Source: Candidatus Uhrbacteria bacterium
GTDB taxonomy: Bacteria > Patescibacteriota > Patescibacteriia > UBA9934 > GWF2-40-263
Direction of reading: 5' to 3'
DNA length: 17,212 nucleotides
NCBI GenBank assembly: GCA_016208545.1
Contig: JACQXU010000004.1
Location: forward strand, 1 to 17,212
In this document: one piece after another, positions 5,520 to 12,805 of the stretch
How the letters are laid out: the number at the start of each line of letters is the position of its first letter
How positions within the stretch are numbered: position 1 is the first letter of the stretch
The notes under the pieces: model-generated
The model's input: the letters and a program-made list of their open reading frames with translations, nothing else
Databases searched by the model: none
Told to the model about the DNA's origin: nothing
Program-made: the position numbers and the translations under genes

Positions 5520-7402
5520 AACTAACCGTCTGGGTTACATTTAGCGATCCGTTAAGTCATCACGCGACAATCCGTGTTCGTTCAGAAGATCCAAAAGAAC
5601 CGCGGACATATGCTGTTCAAGTTGAGTATAGCGAAGGAGCAAGCTGGTCGGATATTTCTAGTCTGGTTATTTCACTCGCCAAGAAAAGACACGAAAACGA
5701 ACCATCCCGAATGGTAGTTCCAGCTCGGACACGACAGCCAGATTCAGTTCCACCTCCGCCTCCAGTGTTCGTGTTCAAACCTGAAGAAATCGAACAGTTC
5801 GTAGACGAGATGCTAACGCGAATGCTCGCGGTCGCTGAAAAAGGTATTCGTCTGGAATTGATCGGTAACGGAACAGCTTCAACAGACTGTCGAGTGGTCG
5901 TCTACTTCAATCCAGAGCCGTTCTTGCGTGGTCAAATCGAAGCAGGAATTGGACGTGGTTTGCACGAAGTCGGACATATTCGGTTCGATCAGCATGGTAC
6001 GAGAAAAGATCGTGATCGAAAGCTAACCGAAGCCGCGGCAGGGGTTGAATTGCTTACGCGCGCATCTGCAGAAGGCGGGGAAATGCTGAAAAGCGTTCTC
6101 AATCTTTTGATGGATCGTCGTGCGGACGATTTGCAAGTCAGAGCGTTTCCCGGAAACGCTGATCCGATCTATCACAGACTCGGTTACTTGCTTCCTGGTT
6201 CTTACTTGGAGCCTGGAACAGGTACACTTGTCACTCGACAAGGCGGTATTTCTCACGAATGTCGAACAAACGTTTATGTTGACTTCGTTTACGCAATCAA
6301 AAAGCGAACAAAACCAAGACACACCATCGTGCAAAAGTGTGTTCGCATTGCCAAAAGAGCGATTAGTCGCGTAAACAAGCACAAGCGTCGTTACGAACAT
6401 CTTCTCACTGCGTCAAAACGCATTGTGTCTTTTCTTCGTTCGCAGATGAAACCAGAGGACGATCAACGTTTCGAGTCGTTTATGCAGGCTTTGCAGGTTG
6501 TAATATACGGCGACAAAGTTGATCCGGAGTTCACTCGACTTTTTAGATTGATGATGGCGAGCAAGCTCTCCATTCGTCGTCGGAAAAGTCTTGCGCTTCT
6601 GCCAAAACAATTAGCACAGACTTCGCAGAGAGCTGGCTCTGGATCTGGTCATGGTTCAGGAGCTGGCGCTGGAAGAGTGCTGAATACAGTGAAAGTTCTT
6701 CCAAATCCACAAGCTTATCAATCTGTGCTCGCAAGAGTCCGTCCTCAAGTCAACGGATTGAAAGAAGTTCTAAGACGGCTAAGTATTCCAGAAGTGAATC
6801 AGCTGACAGGCTTGACTCGCGGTGAATTCGATCTGGAAGCTTTGCCGGTTCTCGCAACCGGTCGAAGCGACTGTATGCAGATTGAACTGCGTGAACAGTG
6901 TCTTGATGTCGGGATCGCGTTCTTACTGGACGCAAGCGGTTCTATGTCAACTTTGAAAGCGGCAATAGAACTTGCTGTTGCTTTCAACGAGGCCGTTGTT
7001 TCACATCGTCGCTTTGTCGAGTCCGCTTTCTTCGCTTTCAACGATCGTGTGTTTGATTGCGGATCTGCACAACCCAATAACGGAATCGCCGGTGTTGGAT
7101 GTGGTGGCGGAACTCAAGAGGAACTTGGAGTCCTTTCTGCTGGGAAATGGTTGTGCGGAATTCGACGGCCGCGCAAACTTCTTATCACGATTTGCGATGG
7201 AGCGCCGGCAAATGTTGAGGCTGTGAAAGTGGAGGTAAATGCGCTTCTCGCACACGGAATTCTACCGATGCGTCTTCTTGTCGGAGTGGACGTTGCTCCG
7301 CGCACATATCCAATCGAACTTTTCTTTGACTCGTGGTCAGAACTCAACAAGGAACTCGTCAAAGTCTTCTCCGCGGTTATCATGGCCGCTCGCACTGCGT
7401 GA
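5516..7402 (+). CDS. vWA-domain protein with HExxH metallopeptidase-like region
   Basis: A 628-residue protein. Residues 1-60 form a small domain, followed by a Pro-rich linker (73-83). Region 90-230 resembles the metallopeptidase-like part of CobT/NorD-type proteins: RGLHEVGHIRF with HExxH at 150-154, then LNLLMDRRADD (195-205) and AFPG where those families have an (E/D)DxRxE-like segment. A basic helical stretch (262-300) and a Gly/Ser linker (373-387) precede the C-terminal vWA domain with MIDAS residues DASGS (472-476), Thr533 and Asp561 (CDG). MIDAS sites bind Mg2+ and partner proteins. Coupled by a 4-base overlap to the MoxR ATPase. Whether the HExxH site is a working protease is unknown: the third zinc ligand is not clear (Asp200 or Asp204 rather than Glu). 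Confidence 0.85.
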   Translation: MKLTVWVTFSDPLSHHATIRVRSEDPKEPRTYAVQVEYSEGASWSDISSLVISLAKKRHENEPSRMVVPARTRQPDSVPPPPPVFVFKPEEIEQFVDEMLTRMLAVAEKGIRLELIGNGTASTDCRVVVYFNPEPFLRGQIEAGIGRGLHEVGHIRFDQHGTRKDRDRKLTEAAAGVELLTRASAEGGEMLKSVLNLLMDRRADDLQVRAFPGNADPIYHRLGYLLPGSYLEPGTGTLVTRQGGISHECRTNVYVDFVYAIKKRTKPRHTIVQKCVRIAKRAISRVNKHKRRYEHLLTASKRIVSFLRSQMKPEDDQRFESFMQALQVVIYGDKVDPEFTRLFRLMMASKLSIRRRKSLALLPKQLAQTSQRAGSGSGHGSGAGAGRVLNTVKVLPNPQAYQSVLARVRPQVNGLKEVLRRLSIPEVNQLTGLTRGEFDLEALPVLATGRSDCMQIELREQCLDVGIAFLLDASGSMSTLKAAIELAVAFNEAVVSHRRFVESAFFAFNDRVFDCGSAQPNNGIAGVGCGGGTQEELGVLSAGKWLCGIRRPRKLLITICDGAPANVEAVKVEVNALLAHGILPMRLLVGVDVAPRTYPIELFFDSWSELNKELVKVFSAVIMAARTA

Positions 7403-7430
7403 GGTAATCATCTATACCTCGCGTTTTTTT
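7398..7430 (+). terminator. Intrinsic terminator of the ATPase-vWA operon
   Basis: Stem CGTGAGGTA (7398-7406) with TACCTCGCG (7415-7423), one T-G wobble, followed by seven T (7424-7430). The 5' arm includes the vWA stop codon (TGA 7400-7402). It closes the accessory island. Confidence 0.88.
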
Positions 7431-7432
7431 GT

Positions 7433-7461
7433 TTGATGTTTGTTCGTACTCGTGTTATACT
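7433..7461 (+). promoter_or_regulatory. Promoter of uvrB
   Basis: TTGATG (7433-7438), a 17-nt spacer, and TATACT (7456-7461). Transcription would start near 7468, leaving a leader of about 190 nt before the uvrB ATG. It follows directly on the terminator of the preceding operon. Confidence 0.7.
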
Positions 7462-7478
7462 TTATAGAGTTGATTTAC

Positions 7479-7502
7479 CCCCTAGAGTCTCGGCTCGAGG
7501 GG
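7479..7502 (+). promoter_or_regulatory. Short hairpin in the uvrB leader
   Basis: CCCCTAGAG and CTCGAGGGG pair with one A/G mismatch around a six-base loop. It lies between the promoter and the long hairpin that follows. Confidence 0.4.
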
Positions 7503-7515
7503 AAATTTGATTTAG

Positions 7516-7643
7516 AGACCTCTCTCAAAACTCGCGATCTTTCGTTTCACGGGCGCCCAGGCATATCTTCAACGTACACTTCGGTACGTTTTCAGATCTG
7601 CCAGCCCGTTTAACGAAATATCATCGAGTTTTGAGAGAGGTCT
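7516..7643 (+). promoter_or_regulatory. 128-nt long hairpin in the uvrB leader
   Basis: The outer stem is a perfect 19-bp inverted repeat, AGACCTCTCTCAAAACTCG (7516-7534) with 7625-7643. It continues inward through GAT/ATC, TTTCGTT/AACGAAA, ACGGGC/GCCCGT (7549-7554 with 7604-7609), GGCATATCT/AGATCTGCC (one mismatch) and AACGTAC/GTACGTT around a six-base loop (7578-7583). The 3' arm ends one base before the uvrB Shine-Dalgarno AGAGG (7645-7649), so folding could affect translation start. It could be a leader regulator or a small palindromic insertion of MITE type; no target duplication is evident and no other copy is in the window. Confidence 0.75.
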
Positions 7644-7656
7644 AAGAGGTCTATTT

Positions 7657-9675
7657 ATGGATTTTAAGCTTCACTCAAAATTTCAACCAGCAGGCGATCA
7701 GCCAAAGGCCATTAAGCAGTTAATGACTGGTCTTCGAGCTGGTCATTCTGCACAAACCTTGCTTGGAGTTACTGGATCCGGAAAAACTTTTTCCATCGCA
7801 AATGTTATTTTGCAAACGCAACACCCGACGCTTGTGATCGCGCATAACAAAACACTCGCCGCGCAGTTGTGCAACGAGTTTCGTGAATTTTTTCCGGAAA
7901 ATGCTGTCGAATATTTTGTAAGTTATTACGATTATTATCAGCCAGAAGCATACATGCCGCGAACAGACACTTATATTGAAAAAGAGGCGATGATTAACGA
8001 TGAGATTGATCGTCTTCGCCACGCGGCAACGCAGGCTCTGCTAAGTCGCCGTGATGTAATTGTTGTTGCGTCAGTGTCGTGTATTTATAATTTGGGAAGT
8101 CCGGAGGAATACAAGCAGACAATGCTTCATTTAACGCAGGCAACCCCTTTTAATCCCCCCTTTGGAAGAGGGGAGATAATTCGGCGATTGGTTGAAATGC
8201 AATTTGAAAGAACGAACGCGGATTTAACTCGCGGACATTTTCGAGTTCAAGGTGATGTGCTTGAAATCATGCCGATGAATGAAGAAGTGATTTATCGTTT
8301 GTTGTTTGAGCAAGATCGAGTTAGTTCGATTCAAGAATTGGATTCGATCACGCGAAAATTGCGAAAAGCAGTTCAAGAAGTTTGGATTTTTCCAGCCAAA
8401 CATTACGTTGTTTCAACTTCAAAACAAAAAAGCGCAATTCACGCGATTCGTCAGGAATTAAAAAATCGTTTGGAAGAATTAGAAAAGGCCGGACAAATTT
8501 TTGAGGCCGAACGTTTAAGCCGGCGAACGCGATACGATCTTGAGCTTATCGAACAAATTGGTTATTGCAATGGGATTGAAAATTATTCTCGATATTTCGA
8601 CGGCCGAGCACCAGGCGAATCGCCAAAAACTCTGATTGATTATTTTCCAAAAGACTTTTTGACGATTATTGATGAGTCGCATGTAACTGTTCCGCAAATT
8701 TCCGGAATGTACAACGGAGATCAATCACGAAAGAAAACTTTGATCGAGCATGGTTTTCGTTTGCCTTCCGCTTTGGATAACCGACCTCTTAAATTTGAAG
8801 AGTTTGAAAAAAAGATTGGTCAAGTGATTTTTACAACCGCAACGCCAGGTCTTTATGAACAAAAAGTTTCACAGCAGATTGTTGATCAAGTTATTCGACC
8901 GACAGGGCTTGTTGATCCAAAAATTAGCATTCGTCCAATAACACCGTCAGATGCACACGAAGGTCAGGTTGAAGATTTGATTCAGGAAATCGAAAAGCGT
9001 GTTTTTAAAAAAGAACGCGCGCTTGTTACAACGCTTACAAAAAAAATGGCTGAAGATTTAACTGAATTTTTGAAAGAAAAAAATATAAAGGTTCAGTATT
9101 TACATTCAGATGTTGAAACTCTCGACCGAATTACTGTTTTATCGGATTTACGAAAAGGAAAATATGACGTTGTTGTCGGAGTGAATTTACTGCGCGAAGG
9201 TTTGGATTTGCCTGAAGTTACTCTTGTTGCGATTCTTGACGCAGACAAAGAAGGATTTTTGCGATCCGAAACGTCAATTATTCAAACGATTGGCCGTGCG
9301 GCTCGAAATGTGAATGGTGAAGTTATTTTGTACGCTGATCAAATGACCGGTTCACTCAAACGCGCGATTAAAGAAACTGATCGGCGCCGTAAGATTCAAC
9401 TTGAATATAACAAAGTAAACAACATTATTCCACAAAGTGTGCAAAAAGAGATCAAAGATATTCGAGGTGATCTTGGAGGAGAAAAACTTGAAACAACGGA
9501 ACGAATTTTAGAACTTGAACTCACTGCCGAACCGCACGAAATTGAAAAAGTGGTTAAAGAAAAAGAACAAGAAATGAAGGATGCGGCTCGAGTGCTTGAT
9601 TTTGAAACCGCGGCAATTTTGAGAGATGAGATTGTGTTGTTGGAAAAGCAACTTCACGACTCAAAGACTCCATAA
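7657..9675 (+). CDS. uvrB: Excinuclease ABC subunit B
   Basis: UvrB (672 aa, normal length) is the helicase-like damage verification subunit of nucleotide excision repair; it is loaded by UvrA and recruits UvrC. Visible: Walker A GVTGSGKT (37-44), the beta-hairpin YYDYYQPEAY (90-99), helicase motif IIDESH (within TIIDESHVTVPQ), the TATPG and QTIGRAARN motifs, and a C-terminal UVR domain (last 40 residues, including ARVLDFETAAILRDEI) that pairs with UvrC. Shine-Dalgarno AGAGG sits 7 nt before the ATG. Odd feature: residues 163-173 (TPFNPPFGRGE) replace the usual VGQEIDRRE-like segment and are encoded by a dispersed-repeat-like sequence. The gap to uvrA is 30 nt, so they probably form an operon. 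Confidence 0.97.
   Translation: MDFKLHSKFQPAGDQPKAIKQLMTGLRAGHSAQTLLGVTGSGKTFSIANVILQTQHPTLVIAHNKTLAAQLCNEFREFFPENAVEYFVSYYDYYQPEAYMPRTDTYIEKEAMINDEIDRLRHAATQALLSRRDVIVVASVSCIYNLGSPEEYKQTMLHLTQATPFNPPFGRGEIIRRLVEMQFERTNADLTRGHFRVQGDVLEIMPMNEEVIYRLLFEQDRVSSIQELDSITRKLRKAVQEVWIFPAKHYVVSTSKQKSAIHAIRQELKNRLEELEKAGQIFEAERLSRRTRYDLELIEQIGYCNGIENYSRYFDGRAPGESPKTLIDYFPKDFLTIIDESHVTVPQISGMYNGDQSRKKTLIEHGFRLPSALDNRPLKFEEFEKKIGQVIFTTATPGLYEQKVSQQIVDQVIRPTGLVDPKISIRPITPSDAHEGQVEDLIQEIEKRVFKKERALVTTLTKKMAEDLTEFLKEKNIKVQYLHSDVETLDRITVLSDLRKGKYDVVVGVNLLREGLDLPEVTLVAILDADKEGFLRSETSIIQTIGRAARNVNGEVILYADQMTGSLKRAIKETDRRRKIQLEYNKVNNIIPQSVQKEIKDIRGDLGGEKLETTERILELELTAEPHEIEKVVKEKEQEMKDAARVLDFETAAILRDEIVLLEKQLHDSKTP
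8143..8176 (+). repeat. Palindromic repeat-like insert inside uvrB
   Basis: CCCC- and GGGG-rich sequence folding as CCCCTTT/AAGAGGGG with one G-U and a short loop. It encodes TPFNPPFGRGE in frame. This sequence class (NPPxxRGE peptides from C-rich palindromes) is known as a dispersed repeat in many bacterial genomes; the identity here is by recognition, not search. Confidence 0.5.
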
Positions 9676-9705
9676 CTTTGACTTCTGACTCCATGACTTT
9701 TATTT

Positions 9706-12315
9706 ATGCAAAACAAAATAATAATCAAGGGCGCGAGGGAACACAATTTGAAAAATATCTCACTTGAACTTCCGCGAAACAAGCTGATTTGTTTTACCGG
9801 AGTTTCCGGTTCAGGAAAATCCAGTTTGGCTTTTGATACAATTTTTGCAGAAGGTCAACGAAGATACGTTGAATCATTGTCTGCCTATGCGCGGCAATTT
9901 TTAGGACAGATGGAAAAACCTGACGTTGATGAAATTGAAGGATTGTCTCCTGCAATTTCGATTGATCAAAAAGCGCATTCAAACAATCCGCGTTCAACTG
10001 TCGCGACAATCACAGAAGTTTACGATTATTTGCGTGTTTTATTTGCGCGAATCGGCCAGCCGCATTGCGTGATTTGCAAAAAAGTGATTCGAAAACTTAC
10101 AAATGAAGAAATGGTGGATGTTGTGATGTCGTCATTGCGAGCGATCCCGCCATGGCGAGAGAGCGAAGCAATCTCTACTTGTAAGATTGCTTCGTCGTCC
10201 CTCGATAAATTCAGGACTCCTCGCAATGACAGATATATAAAAATTCTTGCGCCAGTTGTGCTTGGACGAAAAGGCGAGTATTACCAATTATTATACGATT
10301 TGTATAATTCAGGTTTTGCCAGGGTTCGAATTGATGGAAAAGAATATCGTTTGGATCAACAAATTAAACTTGCTCGATATCAACAACACACAATTGAAGT
10401 TGTGATTGATACAATTCCAGTTCCTGTCATCCTGAGCGAGCGCCAGCGAGTCGAAGGATCTCTTTTGGATTTTCGTCAACGCCTTGCGGAAGCTCTTGAA
10501 ACAGCTGTTCGTCGCGGAAACGATGTAGCGACAATTGTTTATCCTGACAAAGAAGAGCAACTTTTGTCCTCAAAATACAGTTGTCCAAAAGATAGTTTTT
10601 CTTTTCCAGAAATTGAACCGCGATTATTTTCTTTCAATTCTCCTTACGGCGCATGTTCTGAATGCGGAGGACTTGGCACGGCAGAATTGTTTAGCGAAGA
10701 ATTGTGCGGAAAATGTTCTGGCGCGCGTTTGCGAAATGAAGCATTATTTGTTTTGATCAACGGCTTGTCAATTGTGGATGTTACAAAAATGCCGATTGAT
10801 GAAGCAACAAAATTTTTCCAAACGCTTCAGCTTACAGAAAAACAAAAAGAAATTTCGGGTTCGATTTTGACAGAAATTCAAAGCCGCCTTCAGTTTATGA
10901 TGGACGTTGGTTTGCATTATTTGGCGCTCGAAAGAATGGCCGGTTCACTTTCCGGCGGAGAAGCGCAACGAATTCGTTTAGCTTCACAAGTTGGAACTAG
11001 ACTGGTTGGCGCGATGTATGTTTTGGACGAACCAACAATTGGATTGCATCAACGCGACAATGATCGTCTGATTGAAACACTTGAACGTTTGCGTGATCTT
11101 GGCAACACAGTCATTATTGTTGAACATGACGAAGTCACAATTCTGGCATCAGACTATATGGTTGAAATTGGACCTGGCGCAGGTCGTCATGGCGGAGAAA
11201 TTATCGCGGCTGGAGAAACGCCAAAAATTTTTGAAGACAAAAAATCTTTGACTGCGGCGTATTTGCGAGGAGATCAAAAAATTGAAGTTCCAAAAAAACG
11301 ACGTACAATTGCAAAAGACGCAATAAAAATTCGAGGCGCGAGCGCGAATAATTTAAAAAACATTGACGTTGATATTCCGCTTCGTCGTTTTGTTTGCATT
11401 ACAGGAGTTTCTGGTTCTGGAAAATCCACACTCGCGTATGAAACAATGTATAAAACAATTGCCAAACGTTTGTACGGAAGTAAACACACTCCTGGCGCGC
11501 ACAAAGCTGTTCTCGGACTAGAGTACATTGATAAAGCAATTTTGATTGATCAATCAGCGATTGGCAGAACTTCTCGTTCAAATCCGGCAACTTACACTGA
11601 AGCTTGGGAGCCTGTTCGCGAATTGTTTGCGACAACAGCCGAAGCGCGATATCGCGGTTATAAACCCGGACGTTTTAGTTTTAATCGGCCTGGTGGAAGG
11701 TGCGAACATTGCGAAGGACATGGCACACTCGCGATCGAGATGCATTTTCTTCCAACTGTTTATGTAAAATGTGATGTGTGCAAAGGACGTAGGTTTGATC
11801 GCGAGACGCTTGAAATCGAATACAAAGAAAAAAATATTTTTGATGTTTTGGAAATGACAGTTGAAGAAGCGAGCGGATTTTTTAGAGATATTCCTGAAGT
11901 TTCAGATGTTCTTTCAACCTTGAATGAAGTTGGTTTATCGTATGTTAAACTTGGTCAACCTGCTCCGACTTTGTCCGGCGGAGAGGCTCAACGCGTGAAA
12001 CTTGCAACAGAACTTTCAAAGCGTCAAACTGGAAGAACTTTATATTTATTTGACGAGCCGACAACAGGTTTGCATTTTGCAGATGTAAAAAAACTACTCG
12101 AAGTTTTACATCTTCTTGTTGATAAAGGAAATTCAGTAATTGTTATTGAACACAATTTGGATGTGATCAAAACTGCGGATTGGATTGTGGATCTTGGACC
12201 AGAAGGCGGAGATCAAGGAGGAAATGTTGTTATGACAGGAACACCTGAAGATATTGCTCGTCACGCAAAAAGTTTCACAGGACAGTATTTGAAGAGGGTA
12301 TTGAAGACTATTTAA
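9706..12315 (+). CDS. uvrA: Excinuclease ABC subunit A, reduced form
   Basis: UvrA (869 aa; usual about 940) is the ATP-dependent damage sensor of excision repair. It has two ABC modules: Walker A GVSGSGKS at 32-39 and again in the second half (FVCITGVSGSGKST), with signature LSGGEAQR in each. The zinc motif CVICK near 120 and the second-half CEHC...CDVC module are present. Odd features: residues about 142-175 and 240-252 are encoded by dispersed palindromic repeats inserted in frame. The usual stretch of 110-120 residues between the CxEC and CGKC pairs (YGACSECGGLGTAELF then CGKC) is gone, which corresponds to the UvrA insertion domain. The first zinc module reads CPKD where CPxC or CPxH is usual. 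The 3' end overlaps the convergent lipoprotein gene by 8 bp. Confidence 0.95.
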   Translation: MQNKIIIKGAREHNLKNISLELPRNKLICFTGVSGSGKSSLAFDTIFAEGQRRYVESLSAYARQFLGQMEKPDVDEIEGLSPAISIDQKAHSNNPRSTVATITEVYDYLRVLFARIGQPHCVICKKVIRKLTNEEMVDVVMSSLRAIPPWRESEAISTCKIASSSLDKFRTPRNDRYIKILAPVVLGRKGEYYQLLYDLYNSGFARVRIDGKEYRLDQQIKLARYQQHTIEVVIDTIPVPVILSERQRVEGSLLDFRQRLAEALETAVRRGNDVATIVYPDKEEQLLSSKYSCPKDSFSFPEIEPRLFSFNSPYGACSECGGLGTAELFSEELCGKCSGARLRNEALFVLINGLSIVDVTKMPIDEATKFFQTLQLTEKQKEISGSILTEIQSRLQFMMDVGLHYLALERMAGSLSGGEAQRIRLASQVGTRLVGAMYVLDEPTIGLHQRDNDRLIETLERLRDLGNTVIIVEHDEVTILASDYMVEIGPGAGRHGGEIIAAGETPKIFEDKKSLTAAYLRGDQKIEVPKKRRTIAKDAIKIRGASANNLKNIDVDIPLRRFVCITGVSGSGKSTLAYETMYKTIAKRLYGSKHTPGAHKAVLGLEYIDKAILIDQSAIGRTSRSNPATYTEAWEPVRELFATTAEARYRGYKPGRFSFNRPGGRCEHCEGHGTLAIEMHFLPTVYVKCDVCKGRRFDRETLEIEYKEKNIFDVLEMTVEEASGFFRDIPEVSDVLSTLNEVGLSYVKLGQPAPTLSGGEAQRVKLATELSKRQTGRTLYLFDEPTTGLHFADVKKLLEVLHLLVDKGNSVIVIEHNLDVIKTADWIVDLGPEGGDQGGNVVMTGTPEDIARHAKSFTGQYLKRVLKTI
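10131..10230 (+). mobile_element. 100-bp palindromic element inserted in frame in uvrA
   Basis: Terminal inverted repeats GTCATTGCGAG (10131-10141) and CTCGCAATGAC (10220-10230) are perfect over 11 bp; an inner 11-bp stem CGAAGCAATCT (10164-10174) pairs with AGATTGCTTCG (10184-10194). The GTCATTGCGAG...GAAGCAATC...CTCGCAATGAC layout is a known dispersed intergenic repeat class in bacteria. Here it is translated as about 33 extra residues in the UvrB-binding part of UvrA, between EEMVDVVM and IKILAPVV, without a stop or frameshift. Confidence 0.8.
10425..10461 (+). repeat. Second dispersed repeat inserted in frame in uvrA
   Basis: TGTCATCCTGAGCGAGCG and the following AGCGAGTCGAAGGATCT form a loose palindrome closed by ATCCT/AGGAT. 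The TCATCCTGAGCG...GAAGGATCT class is a familiar dispersed repeat. It encodes PVILSERQRVEGS, an extra segment absent from usual UvrA between IEVVID and the RLAEALETA helix. Confidence 0.65.
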
Positions 12316-12805
12316 CCACCAACGTTCCTTCCATTCCATTTGCTCTGTGCGAGCCGACATCACAATAAAACGCGTAAGTTCCAGGAGTGTTTGGCGCTGA
12401 AAATTTCAATTTTTCTCCTTCTTTGATTGCGAATTTAAGATCTAATTCGTCAATTACAAAAGTGTGGAAACCGGAATTTTCTTCAAACGTGATTTCAATT
12501 TTTTGTCCGACGGCCGCATTAATTATTTTTGGTTCAAAAGTAAAATTAGAACTTTTCAGTTCGACGTTTACGTCAGCTTCTTCTCCAAGAATAACTTCAA
12601 CAACGTCTTCTTCTGATCCGTCTTCGGTTTCTGTTCCTTCAATCGGCTCAACAATTAGCTCAACACCTTCCGAAGTTTCAGCTGTTGCTGTGGCTTCGTT
12701 TTCAGAATCCGATTCGACTTGTGAATTAGTTTGAACTGAAGTACTTGTCGCGCATCCTGCGCCAATTAGCGCCAGCGCGGAAAGAATTAGTAGATATTTT
12801 TTCAT
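12308..12805 (-). CDS. Cupredoxin-domain lipoprotein
   Basis: A 165-residue exported protein. The signal peptide MKKYLLILSALALIGAGC ends at a probable lipobox Cys18, so it is likely a membrane-anchored lipoprotein. Residues 25-80 are an acidic Ser/Thr/Glu-rich linker. The C-terminal cupredoxin fold (82-165) has a full type-1 copper set: His114 (GFHTF), Cys148, His153 and Met158 (CDVGSHRANGM), as in plastocyanin/azurin-type proteins. It probably binds copper and transfers electrons or buffers copper at the cell surface; the partner is unknown. It converges on uvrA with an 8-bp overlap, and its ATG abuts the uvrC ATG (CATATG at 12803-12808), leaving no intergenic sequence. It interrupts the uvr cluster on the opposite strand. 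Confidence 0.85.
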   Translation of the reverse strand: MKKYLLILSALALIGAGCATSTSVQTNSQVESDSENEATATAETSEGVELIVEPIEGTETEDGSEEDVVEVILGEEADVNVELKSSNFTFEPKIINAAVGQKIEITFEENSGFHTFVIDELDLKFAIKEGEKLKFSAPNTPGTYAFYCDVGSHRANGMEGTLVVK

